DNA of 64,000 bases from Prorocentrum cordatum (taxonomy: Eukaryota > Sar > Dinophyceae > Prorocentrales > Prorocentraceae), in contig CAUYUJ010001290.1 of assembly GCA_963575745.1 (NCBI GenBank), positions 38,835 through 102,834 on the forward strand, read 5' to 3'. The translations under genes were made by a program, and so were the position numbers. Shown here in pieces: positions 44,420 to 54,240 of this stretch (position 1 is its first letter; the number at the start of each line of letters is the position of its first letter). The notes beneath the pieces are model-generated. The model ran no database searches, was not told the origin of the DNA, and saw only the letters and a program-made list of their open reading frames with translations.

Positions 44420-47400
44420 CGACGACGACGCCGAACACCGTTCAAGGGGATCCGACTGGGTAGCTGGAACCTCAATCGGGCGGGGTCGGCCAATTTCAAG
44501 GGGAATGAGATTCTGAGGTGCCTTTCAATGCGAGATTGCATATGGGGTGTTCAGGAATGCCAGAATCTTTTTGGAGGCAAATTCGATGCATATATCAGAC
44601 GGTGTGGTCTTTCATATCGTGTGAGTTGTGACGGTAAGTGTGGGTTATTATTTAACAAAGAGTGGAGTACGTGTGTGCGTGAATCAATATGTCAATATGA
44701 ACGGTTCTGTGTGGTGGTCTTTGGTAGTGGAAGTGCCCCTGTGATAGTTGCCTCTGCGTATCTTCCCGACCCCGGCGTCGAGAACGCCGTGGATGTGCAG
44801 TGCGTGGTGTTGGACGCGCTCGAGTCAGTTATTATCACTCTGCGCAGCCGCTGGAAGGGAGCGACTGTCTCTGTGCTGCTCGATGCCAACGTTGAGCTAT
44901 CCCCATCAACTCAGCTGCAGTGCTCACGCACTGGGACTGTCTATGAGGCGGTGGGAAGTGCTACCAAGGAGGAGAGGAGGACTTGCGAGGAGGGTGGTGC
45001 ACAGCGGGTGAGGAGGGACGTACGACAACAGTTGCGCGAGCGTGTTCTTTGCTTTCTAGGGCGCCTGGGGATGAAGGCTGCCAATTCGTTCTTGCCACGA
45101 CGACTACACACATGGGAGAGCTACGGAGTATCTCGGTGGGGGACGTGTAAGAAGGTTCTTGATTACATTTTTGTTCCCAGGAAGTGGGTGATCGATGAGA
45201 TGACGGTCGAAAATATCACGAGTAATGGGGGGAAGACAAACCGTAGTCGTCTCAGCGACCATGGCCTGCTTCAGGGGACTTTTAGTGACACAGGCGCTGA
45301 GCTGGTCAAACGTAGTATCCCGACGGCAGCTCGTGAGAAGAGTTTGGTAGGTTATAAGGCGGTGAATTGGGGGGACCTCAATATGGCGCGAAAGGAAATC
45401 GATCGGGTCTTGGGAGATGCCAATACTACTTGTTCTCCAGGGGACCTTGTGTCGACCACTATTCGGGCCTGTACTGAGCAGGAGGAAATCAAATTCACGA
45501 CTGCCACCACGGGACGGGGACTACCGCCAATTAGGCCTGCAGGGCTCACGGCCTGCCAGGAGATTTTGCGACGGAAGCCTCTGCCGGCGTCAGTGGATGT
45601 GCCCAGCTTGCGCAGACGTGCCAACGGACTGCGGAGGGAGTATCGTGCGGCGTTGGCCGCGTGGACCTCTCCGGCCTCCAGGCGCAAAGAGCGTCATGGT
45701 ATCAAGCGCCTCATTGTGCAGGGACGGATATCTGAGGACAGGGAGGAGTGGGTGGAGGAGATCAGAGCACATACCAGACAGAGGTATACTTCGGAGGAGG
45801 TCAGAGGACGGGATATGGCGATGTTGGAGGAGTTTAGGAGGGATGCACAACAGAACCTACGTGACGGGTACTGCACTGAGGGACTGACAATGGCGGTGGT
45901 ATGCCAGGCACGGTCACGTCTCAAGTCCAAGCGTGCCACTGGCCCCGACAGGCTGCCTTGTGAAATACTCAAGGCATTGCCGTGGGCGACTTTGCGTGGC
46001 GTCGCTCGGATGTTTGATGAGATATTTCGCTTGGCACGGCAGTATCCGCAGGACTGGAGGCAAATTTTGATCGCCTTCATGCCCAAGCTGCCGAGCTTGA
46101 CATCGCTGACAGATGCACGGTACCTCTGTCTGCAAAACAGTCTCAGCCGTTGGTATTCTGCTTGTGTGGTGATCTTGGTCGAACAATTTGTGTCTCGGGC
46201 TGGCCTCATGGGACCCCTGGGCATCTACGGCTTCCAGGAGGGACGTAAGACGGTGGAAATTGTGGGGGCCCTCAAGGCTCTGGCTCAACATGGGGACATC
46301 TGGGGAAAGGATCAGACGGTCCATATCGCTAACGCCGATATCAAACAAGCGTTCGACCACTGCAGCCTTCAAAACGCCAAGCGCGCTATGTGCCATGCCA
46401 ATATTCCTGCCTATCTCCAGTATGCTTTGCTATCACCGCTGGTTTGCACTACGGGGTCGTTAGTTGTCGAGGGTATGGCCATTCACGACATCAACTGGGA
46501 CGTCTGCATACGGACGGGCGGCCCTGAGGGGCCTCTTCTCTTTAATCTTATCATATGTGCCATGTGGGGACCTATATTTCGGGATTGGGACAGTAGAAGA
46601 GTGGGGTATGTGCTGGAGGGCGTCTGTGGTGAGTATGAGCGACGGACAATAGTGAACCACTTTGTGTGGGCGGACAACTGCTACCTTGTCTCTGCCTCCC
46701 CAACTGTGTTGGCTCAGATGATGCACGATCTAACACTACCACTACATGACTGGGGGATGAGATGGAAGGATAGCAGCCTGTTGTACATGACATGTGGGGA
46801 ACATGCGAAAGTGGACGGTGACGGACATATACTTACCAGCGAGGATTTGTGTATACCTGCGTGCTCGAGATATCAGGACTTTAGACTTCGACGTGTTTGC
46901 AGAATGAAAGTATTGGGTCATGAGATTTTCTCCACATACTTAGTGCCCGCTCATCCTGATGTGGAATATCGCATCAAGGAGGCTCGTGCTTGTTTTATTG
47001 GACAGTCGAATTTCTTTCGCAACAGAGCGGTAGCTGTTCGTGATAAGTTTTGTCGTTATCAAGACAAGGTGCAGAGTATGGCGTTGTATTGTCTAGAGAC
47101 ATGTACTGCTGATACTTCCTCGTTGCACATGCTCAATGCCTTCGAGGGATGGTGTTTGTGCCGAATGTTTCGACGGCCGAGGAGAGAGGAGGAGACTATG
47201 GCGGACTGGAACCGACGACGCGACCACGAGGCCAGAGAGCAATTTCGATCTTATGGATTCGCGAGTTTGGTGCAGCGATTTCTTCGTATGGTGTGGAACT
47301 CCGCTAAGGATGCTGCTGATTTCATTTCTATGTTGTGTACTGCTTCTCATGAGGAAATATCTTCGGCGCAACGTACGTGGAGAGATCACCACATGACTAC

Positions 47401-48391
47401 GGTTGCGTATGGCCCACTGTGGGACAGACTCAGGACGGATGCGTCTGAGTGCTTGCGGGGTATGTTTCACTTCCAAGAGGCCTCGCAGCTAAAAAGGAGA
47501 CACGTTAGTTCAGGTCGAGCTGTCGGCCAGAGATGCTGGCTATTTTCTTTCTGCGAATTCTACGGACTCAAATGGTGGGAGTCCTTTGTGCCGACAGATG
47601 CTGCGTATGTTCAGTTCTGCGAGCACATGTGTACACGGACGATGCTGAGTTATTTTCAGAAAAGAAATGGGTACGGTACAACAGGTGGGGCCCCGCAGGA
47701 GGTACTTACCATCACACAAAACGACCTACACACCTATGGGGCCCAAGAGGGCACTGCGGCGTTCAACGACAAACTGGCCAAACGTATTGCGTTACAAAAT
47801 ATGAAGGAGGTTGAGTACGACCTCGACTCATTTGGGATCCCTGTGTACATTTCTGGGGACAGTCTTCTGGTGGTGTCTTGGCTGCAGGGTGTCTGGAGGG
47901 TGCTTAATCGTACCTATCAGGATAGGATCAACAGAATGATAAACCAACTCGACAACATGTGTCAAAGGTATGGAATTAGGCCTGCCTGTCATGGGAGGGA
48001 AATTGTAGACCACACTTATAGGGAATGGAACACGCGTGCAGATGTACTCACTCATACGGCCCGTGTCGGGCCACCAGTGATTCGAGATAGGATAGGGCTT
48101 CACGCCCCTCAGTTACAACAGGTGTTTCGCGTTTGTGCCATCAGAGCTGGATTCGATGGTGGTGTCTCTTGCGACGGCGTGGGAGTCGGGTGCTGGATAG
48201 ATGTTGGACGGGTATCGAGGCTCTCAAGGCAGCCACTCAGCCATGAGATTATTTGGACGGAGGTGTACAGTGCGGCACTCTCGATTGATCCAACTTCAAC
48301 AGTGACTGATGCCGAGGTCTCGGCCGTTGAGCATACGATTATGATCTTGCCGCGGGTTGTACAAGCGTATTTCGGACAGGATATGATGTGA
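44420..48391 (+). CDS. Element 5 ORF2: endonuclease, reverse transcriptase, permuted RNase H (intact)
   Basis: 1,323 codons without interruption. Endonuclease, ~15-285: SWNLN, VQECQN, AYLPD, LDANVEL, VLDYIF, LSDHGL, all consensus. RT, ~490-820: RATGPDRLP, TDARYLCLQNSLSRWY, IYGFQEGRKT, ADIKQAFDH (Asp ~638), RTGGPEGPLLFN, and VWADN with Asp ~750. The linker has RRPRREEETMADWNRRR. RNase H motifs in permuted order: SGDSLLVVSW (Asp ~1,146), YREWNTRADVLTHTAR (Asp ~1,207), RAGFDGGVSCDG (Asp ~1,244), TDAEVSAVE (Glu ~1,298). All four RNase H acidic residues are present and the spacing of the first pair (61 residues) is near that of ordinary RNase HI for the same two motifs. The first ATG (MRDCIWG, 44,528) lies after the WNL motif, so it is unlikely to be the real start. 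Confidence 0.92.
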   Translation, partial: RRRRRTPFKGIRLGSWNLNRAGSANFKGNEILRCLSMRDCIWGVQECQNLFGGKFDAYIRRCGLSYRVSCDGKCGLLFNKEWSTCVRESICQYERFCVVVFGSGSAPVIVASAYLPDPGVENAVDVQCVVLDALESVIITLRSRWKGATVSVLLDANVELSPSTQLQCSRTGTVYEAVGSATKEERRTCEEGGAQRVRRDVRQQLRERVLCFLGRLGMKAANSFLPRRLHTWESYGVSRWGTCKKVLDYIFVPRKWVIDEMTVENITSNGGKTNRSRLSDHGLLQGTFSDTGAELVKRSIPTAAREKSLVGYKAVNWGDLNMARKEIDRVLGDANTTCSPGDLVSTTIRACTEQEEIKFTTATTGRGLPPIRPAGLTACQEILRRKPLPASVDVPSLRRRANGLRREYRAALAAWTSPASRRKERHGIKRLIVQGRISEDREEWVEEIRAHTRQRYTSEEVRGRDMAMLEEFRRDAQQNLRDGYCTEGLTMAVVCQARSRLKSKRATGPDRLPCEILKALPWATLRGVARMFDEIFRLARQYPQDWRQILIAFMPKLPSLTSLTDARYLCLQNSLSRWYSACVVILVEQFVSRAGLMGPLGIYGFQEGRKTVEIVGALKALAQHGDIWGKDQTVHIANADIKQAFDHCSLQNAKRAMCHANIPAYLQYALLSPLVCTTGSLVVEGMAIHDINWDVCIRTGGPEGPLLFNLIICAMWGPIFRDWDSRRVGYVLEGVCGEYERRTIVNHFVWADNCYLVSASPTVLAQMMHDLTLPLHDWGMRWKDSSLLYMTCGEHAKVDGDGHILTSEDLCIPACSRYQDFRLRRVCRMKVLGHEIFSTYLVPAHPDVEYRIKEARACFIGQSNFFRNRAVAVRDKFCRYQDKVQSMALYCLETCTADTSSLHMLNAFEGWCLCRMFRRPRREEETMADWNRRRDHEAREQFRSYGFASLVQRFLRMVWNSAKDAADFISMLCTASHEEISSAQRTWRDHHMTTVAYGPLWDRLRTDASECLRGMFHFQEASQLKRRHVSSGRAVGQRCWLFSFCEFYGLKWWESFVPTDAAYVQFCEHMCTRTMLSYFQKRNGYGTTGGAPQEVLTITQNDLHTYGAQEGTAAFNDKLAKRIALQNMKEVEYDLDSFGIPVYISGDSLLVVSWLQGVWRVLNRTYQDRINRMINQLDNMCQRYGIRPACHGREIVDHTYREWNTRADVLTHTARVGPPVIRDRIGLHAPQLQQVFRVCAIRAGFDGGVSCDGVGVGCWIDVGRVSRLSRQPLSHEIIWTEVYSAALSIDPTSTVTDAEVSAVEHTIMILPRVVQAYFGQDMM

Positions 48392-48586
48392 TCTTGATTG
48401 TGCTCACTCACGCCATGCCTTCGTTTGTCGTGTGTGTGTGCTTGACCTCTCATCCTCCTAATAAGAGTTGGCTTTCACCTCTGATCGTTTGGATCGGTGA
48501 GGCTTCCGCCTACTCCCGATGCGCCCGCTCCTTGCTTCCGACTAGGCTGGAAAGCCTGCACAGTCGACCGCAAAGTCCGCAAAAAA

Positions 48587-49745
48587 CCTGGTTGACGGTT
48601 TACCGCCGGCTCCCAGTTGGCAAACCGGACGTAAAGAGACAATGTGACGACTTGGGGTCGGTTTTGCTAAGATTTGAAAGATATTTGACAATTCATTTTG
48701 AGAAACCAGATCTTTCTCAGCTGTTGTGGGATATACCGCGTCTGCCAGTGAAATTCTCAGGTCCGTAGCTGCAGTATTACTATCCAAACACTTGCTGGAA
48801 CCAACGTTGGATGAAAACCGAAGAACGTATTTTGCGAGCTTTTTTTTCTCGCGCTGGAGAAAGCTTTTTCCGTGTGTTTCGAGCAGCGACGCGCGAGAAA
48901 AGAGCAAGAGGCTCCCGGCGGTTAGCTGTTTGACGGTTCACCGCCGGATCCCAGTACTTGAGACTAGCGCGCCTGATGATTTCATTCCAGTTGATGTGCC
49001 ATCATCTCGAAACAAATCTGTAGAATACGAATAGCTTCGCGTACTTAGCTCGATTAGCAGACCGAGTTCAGACCTCTAGATGCTCCAGACGAACGCGCCT
49101 GATGATTCTGAATCGATTACGTGTCCGTACCAGCTCGGTAGCTCTCCTACAGCTCGAGGTAAGTACAGAAAACGGACAGCACATGTCAAGATGAATCGAA
49201 GAATACGAATAATTTCGCGGATCTGGCTCGAGTTGCAGACCGAGTTCAGACTTCTAGATGCCTCAGGCGAACGCGCCTGATGATTCTGAATCGATTACGT
49301 GTGCGTGGCAGCCCTGTGGCTCTCCTACAGCTCGAGTTAAGTGCAGAAAACCGACAGCACATGTCAAGATTAATCGAATAATTCGAATAATTTCGCGGAG
49401 CTGGCTCGAGAAGCAGACCGAGTTCAGACCTCTAGATGCTTGAGGCGAATGCGTCTCATGATTCTGAATCGATTACGTGTGCGTACCAGCTCTGTCGCTC
49501 TCCTACAGCTCGAGTTAAGTACAGAAAACCGAGAGCACCTGTCAAGATGACTCAAAACAGCCGACCCCGCCGCGACGCTTGGCAGTAGTAGGTACCCGAC
49601 CGAGCTGAGATTGAGACGGCGAGCGGGAATACGATCGACCATCATGGGAAAAAATACTAGAGCTCGAACGAATGGTTAAATTTCGAGAACATAGTTTTCA
49701 ACCGAGCAAGAATCACCAAAACTGGGAGCCGGGCGGTAGACCGCC
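48587..49745. repeat. Half hairpin, D module, and an inverted E/G block
   Basis: The 3' half of element 5's target hairpin is followed by a D module with a hairpin at 48,915-48,947. From about 48,955 to 49,745 the E units and G head occur in the opposite orientation to all other copies (gaccgagttcaga, ctcgagttaagtacagaaaac, cgagctgagattgagacggcgagcgg). The window's + strand bias of modules thus breaks here, suggesting an inversion. No gene is seen. Confidence 0.75.
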
Positions 49746-51056
49746 AACCGGGTTATTTTTGAGGTTTTCGGTCTCGCTATGCAGGCACTCGTGGGGCAGC
49801 GAGCAGGCTCCAGTGAGCAATGAGAAACGACGATCTCATGCAAGTGACCTGCCTTGAGGCAACTGCACTGTCGATCGCAGCTACGAGTGACCTACCTTGA
49901 GGCATCAAGTAACAATCAACACGAAATAATGGCACTTCAAGCAAGAAGTACGTGAGCACGTGACGTCAGACACTCCAAACGAAGCCGAACAAGACAACCA
50001 TGCCAGTCGTGCCGAGCCAGGGTGGCTAAGGCATCCGAATACACAGTGTGCGACCGCAAGTCCGAGCGACACCTTCAAGTGGCACTCCAAACGACACGGC
50101 CCAGTAAGGACGAGTTGAACGTAACACACGCCCTCGAGACTGCCGAGCCAGGGTGGCCGAGGCATCAGATACGAGAAATGCCGAGCCAGGGTGGCTTAGA
50201 GGCATGCCGAATCCACTCAAGACCGTGAATGAGAACAGTACTTGGCACTCCAAACGAGGCCGAAAAAGAAGAGTGGGCGACGCGCAGCCCCACGATATCA
50301 AGTCCGAAACATAACGCAGCGCCATGAGACTGCCGAGCCAGGATGGCTGAGGCATCTAGAAAGAAACGTGCCGAGCCAGAGTGGCTTAGGCATGTCTATG
50401 TCGAACGCCGAAGCTTGACCGTCGTAAGAAAGTGGCGCTCCAAACAAGGCAGAAAAGAGAATGGGCGACGCACAGCCCCAACGCATGAAGCAGGAAACGG
50501 GCCATTGTGCCACAACACTGCCGAGCCAGGGTGGCCGAGGCATCAGGAATGATAGGTGCCGAGCCAGTGTGGCTTAGGCGTGCCGAAAACACACAAGACC
50601 GAGAATTATATCAGAATTGGCGCTCCAAACGAGGCCGAAAAAGAGCGTGGGCGACGCGCGGCCCCAAGATATCAAATCGAACACAGAACGCAGTGCACCG
50701 CGATTGCCGAGCCAGGGTGGCCGAGGCATCAAAGAAGACAAGTGCCGAGCCAGCGTGGCTTATGCATGTCCAGATTCACTCGAAGTCGTGAACGACAGCA
50801 TAGCGAAATTTCATCACGCAAGTCATCCAGAGTCGACACTCCAAACGATTCACCAGCCAAGACCAAAGCCGCAGTCACAGGTCAATGAACAACCCAAGTC
50901 AAGGAAGCAACGAATGACCTGCTTTGAGGGATCAGGCGAAACTCTTATTCGACACTCGTGCATGCACGACCGCGCGCAGGCATGCAGAAAGGCAACGCAA
51001 TCACAATTCAATAGTTCGTAATCGAAGTAATCAGTTATCAATAACTCAATGTTGAA
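49746..51056. repeat. Tandem repeats of ~188 bp built on GCCGAGCCAGGGTGGC
   Basis: The word gccgagccagggtgg (or ...agcgtgg) occurs in pairs about 37-39 bases apart. The pairs recur at about 50,141, 50,331, 50,520 and 50,705, i.e. every ~188 bases, with intervening 'cactccaaacgaggccgaaaaagag...tgggcgacgcgcagccc'. The first, looser copies start near 50,010. A reversed copy lies at about 53,533-53,575. 50,800-51,056 holds no recognisable feature. Confidence 0.8.
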
Positions 51057-52030
51057 CCAGCACTGAAACATCCCCCAGGGAGACCTTGCGCCTTCTGCTC
51101 AAGCTCCATAAGTCTCTGTGCATGTGCTGTTACTTTACTGTCTACTGCTGTTACTTTACTGCCAACTGCTTTAATATCTTTGCGAGCGCCCTCCGCCGCC
51201 TCGCGTGCCGCTGAAGAGACGCTTGTGGACACCATCTGCTGTCTCTTTCCCAACTCCGCAGTTATATCCCATGAGTCCAATGAGCTTCCTCCTCCGCGAT
51301 TCTCCTTATCCTCGTTATCTTTCTCCACCTCCGACATCTTAACATCAGCTGCCGTCTTAACAGGAGCAAAAACAACATACATGTTATCCTCGTTATCCTT
51401 CTCCACCTCCGACATCTTCACATCAGCTGCCGTCTGGGCAGGAGCAAGAACGTGCGAACCCACGTGCGATACCTCATGATCAACACCCTGAGTCTTTAGG
51501 GTCTGCCCTACAGGCTCCCGAAGGACAGCATCCTGCCCCGACCTGCAACTCCTGGTGTTCTTCTTCAGCCTCCTCGATATGGGACTCAGCCTCGCTTGAA
51601 GGGGTATCTCATAGGAAACCACTGAAGACCGATCATCAAACTGGACTCGCCAGAAGCGCCATGGTGAACACTGGACCTGTGATAACAGGATATCTCATGA
51701 TCAACATCCTGAGCCTTTAGGGTCTGCCCAACAGGCTCCCCAAGGATAGCATCCTGCCCCGACCTGCACATCATAGTTTTCTTCTTCAGCCTCCTCCACT
51801 GCCGCCGGGATCCGGCCGATCCGGCGGCAGCGGGATCAGGGGCGCCCTGCGCCGGGCCAGCGCCACGCCGCGTCGCCGCCATGACCGAGGCCACGGCAGC
51901 CGCGGCGGCTGCGACTGTCCTGCGCGGGGCACCTGCCTGAACAGCAGCGCGGACCGCTGCCTCCACGAGAGGAGCAGCCATCGCGGCGCCGCCGTCGTCC
52001 ATCATAGTGAGGGCACCGTGTATGTGCATT
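51057..52030 (-). pseudogene. ORF1-like coiled-coil remnant on the minus strand, internally duplicated
   Basis: Read on the minus strand from about 52,029 (ATG; also ATG-Met-Asp-Asp just inside), one frame gives an Ala-rich start then WRRLKKKTMMCRSGQDAILGEPVGQT, ending at 51,586. A second frame ends at 51,038 and repeats that segment as RRLKKNTRSCRSGQDAVLREPVGQT, so about 200 bases are duplicated with a frameshift between them. The second part has two copies of TAADVKMSEVEKDNED and a C-terminal coiled coil (KAVGSKVTAVDSKVTAHAQRLMELE). An acidic stretch followed by a coiled coil resembles the N-terminus of ORF1 of element 2. No endonuclease or RT follows. It could instead be a host gene remnant. 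Confidence 0.45.
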
Positions 52031-52302
52031 TCTGAAAATTAGAAAGATCTCGTGCATTTGATGATAGCGGTAAGCAAGCTACACAACTCCAGTAATTCCT
52101 GCACGTGTAATAGGTTATAGCGCGTTGGCCTGTCGAATCCTGAGGTTTGAACTGTAATATAACTAAACTCGATAGAATAATGTCGTATTATGAACAATTC
52201 TTTACATTTTCTTCAAGCTAATAATTATTTGATTCATTCTCGACGCCCGAGCACTCTTCCGTGATTCCAGAGCTCTACGAGGGTCCCGGCGGTAACCTGG
52301 TT
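52031..52302. repeat. D module and 5' half of a hairpin
   Basis: A diverged D module (ccagtaattcctgcacgtgtaataggttatagcgcgttggcctg) runs into gagctctacgagggtcccggcggtaacctggtt. The hairpin is then interrupted by the next element. Confidence 0.7.
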
Positions 52303-53713
52303 TCCTCCCTCCTCAGGGATCTGGAAGCTGGGGGCTCCCGTCTGGGGCCTGCGTCTCGATCGGCATTGTGCCGTGCTTGCTGTTGTGTTCTCTTCACCGT
52401 GCACGGTGCTTCAGCGTTGGATTGGCCTGAGTACCGTACACACTCATTCAATGATTGTCGGAGCACATAGTCATTGATTATTGGAGGACGCATTCATTGA
52501 TTGGCGGAGCACAAATTCATTGATTATCGGAGTACTGTACACATTCTTTGAGTGTCGGAGACACATTCATTGATTACTGGAGTACGCATTCATTGATTGT
52601 CGGAGTACACATTCATTGACTGTCGGAGGGCAGTACACATTCATTGATTATCGGAACATGCATTCGTTGATTGTCGGTGCGGCATTGTGCCGTGCCTGCT
52701 GTTGGGTTCTCTTTACCGTACACGGTGCTTGAGTGCCGTACACATTCATTGACTGTTTTGCCTGAGTACCGTACACATTCATCGATTTCGGTCATTGATT
52801 TTGGTCATTCAAGAAAGAGTGCACATTGACAGTTGATAGTGTATTTAGCTGAACGATATTGTGAATCACGACGTCTTGGATCGGATTTAGAGAGCCTGCC
52901 AGAGGGCGGGACTAGTTCTTGATAGAGCTCGAGAGAGACTATTGGAGAGAGTATCGTCAACTCACGTGTCGGAGGTGTCGTTTTGTGAGATATTCATTGA
53001 GGACGCGCTGTTGGTGTGAACGCAGACTGGTGATTGCCAATCGTTTGAAATGGCGACGGCAGCTGATATTGCAAGTTTGTGACTACTCAGGTGAAACATT
53101 CATCGCGATCCGTGGGTTATTCGACGGAGGCGCTTTTTCGTTGATCTTTTTGATTGTTAATCTTATGAATGCATACAAGTTTTCGACGATGACAAGGAGA
53201 CATTCAACATTGAGTCATTGATGACAGATAAGTGATAATTTGTTGCATGAGGTCTTACTTTTCTTCGCCTCGAGTGGAGTGCAGAATTCAGTGTGTATCC
53301 CGCAATTCATGCAAGTTCGAAGATGAGAAGAAGACATTCAACATTGAGTCATTGATAACTGATAATTGATAATTCAGTGCATGGGGTCTTACTTTTCTTT
53401 GTCTCGAGTGGAGTGCAGAATTCATTGTGTATCCTTCAATTCATGCCTCGTTTGGAGTTTTTGGAGTGCTTGACGTTGCGTGACTGCGTGACGGGGCCCC
53501 TGTTAGTGGGACCGCAGGCGTTCGATTCGGACATGCCTAAGCCACGCTGGCTCGGCACGTGTCATTCTAGATGCCTCAAAGAAGGTCCTCGCCCGCGTCC
53601 TTGTTTTGTACTCCTGTGCAGCTGAACGAGTGTCGCAGTTTTTCTTGGCTTCTTGTGAGCCCGCTCGCTGCCCCATGAGGGCCTGATTAGCGAGGCCGCA
53701 AACCGCGACAAAA
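52303..53713 (+). mobile_element. Short, RT-less derivative of the retrotransposon family
   Basis: The 5' flank is ...cggcggtaacctggtt and the 3' flank cccggttgtcggctc, a degraded hairpin half, so the insertion site is the usual one. The first ~140 bases resemble the 5' UTR of element 2 (ctcttcaccgtgcacggtgcttcag; ggcctgagtaccgtaca). 52,440-52,810 is a block of ~26-bp repeats (cattcattgattgtcggag). Near 53,115 one frame reads IRGLFDGGAFS, a piece of the permuted RNase H. 53,205-53,445 is a 120-130-bp repeat in two copies (aagacattcaacattgagtcattga). The tail ends ccgcaaaccgcgacaaaa. No endonuclease or RT is present, so it would have to move in trans. Confidence 0.65.
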
Positions 53714-54240
53714 CCCGGTTGTCGGCTCAAGAACTCGGCCCAAGCCATCTGGCTAGGTCACTTGTGGGGGGCCGTCGGGCTCCGTCGGGCTGCCGTCGGG
53801 CTCCGTCGGGCTGCCGTCGGGCCCCGTCGGGCTGCCGTCGGCGCGCCATAGCGACTTCGTGGTCTTCGTGGGCAGCTCCACCGACTGCTGCCAGCCGCCG
53901 CCTCTCTTTGTTGCCTGCTTGTATTGTGTCACGTGCTTGTTCTGTGAGGCGGATTCAGAGACAGGTTTCATGCATTTTTTGGATTGTTTCGACGTGCTTG
54001 TTCATTGAGACGTATTCGGGCAGCTGTGCCACTTGCTTGTTCGTGACAGCGACGGATTCGGAGACAGGTATCCCTTTCGCGACACATCTCAAACGTTATT
54101 TTGACGGGGGGCGCCCGCCCAAGAATCACAGTCAATTTATTCAGAAGGAGAGTTGTGACTTGCCGCCAACTGTGCCACTTGGCGAACGCACGGTGTCTCG
54201 ACAGTGGTTGCACTCCTGGGGGTGCGGTCCTGAGTGTCCC
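53714..54240. other. Unrecognised sequence with a small CCGTCGGGCT repeat
   Basis: Contains a 19-20-bp tandem repeat of ccgtcgggct at 53,766-53,842 and a possible decayed leader-like stretch (cggctcaag at 53,724; cccaagccatctggct at 53,740). The open frame here is a by-product of GC-rich repeat. No gene is recognised. Confidence 0.5.

Larger units (their letters stand above)
44151..48586 (+). mobile_element. Element 5: 5'-truncated non-LTR retrotransposon with intact ORF2
   Basis: Starts in the ORF1 C-terminal domain at almost the same codon as element 4 and ends 'gaccgcaaagtccgcaaaaaa'. The 5' flank is ccggcggtaacct and the 3' flank is cctggttgacggtttaccgccgg, so it lies in the loop of an H hairpin, with the short word (aa)cct on both sides. 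No spliced leader is visible at its 5' end. Confidence 0.9.

Noticed and set aside
12371..48586. LTR retrotransposons
   Set aside because: No direct terminal repeats, protease or integrase are seen; endonuclease motifs precede RT as in non-LTR elements.
298..48947. CRISPR array (regularly repeated palindromes)
   Set aside because: Spacing is irregular, the units are parts of longer homologous modules, no cas genes exist, and the organism is a eukaryote.
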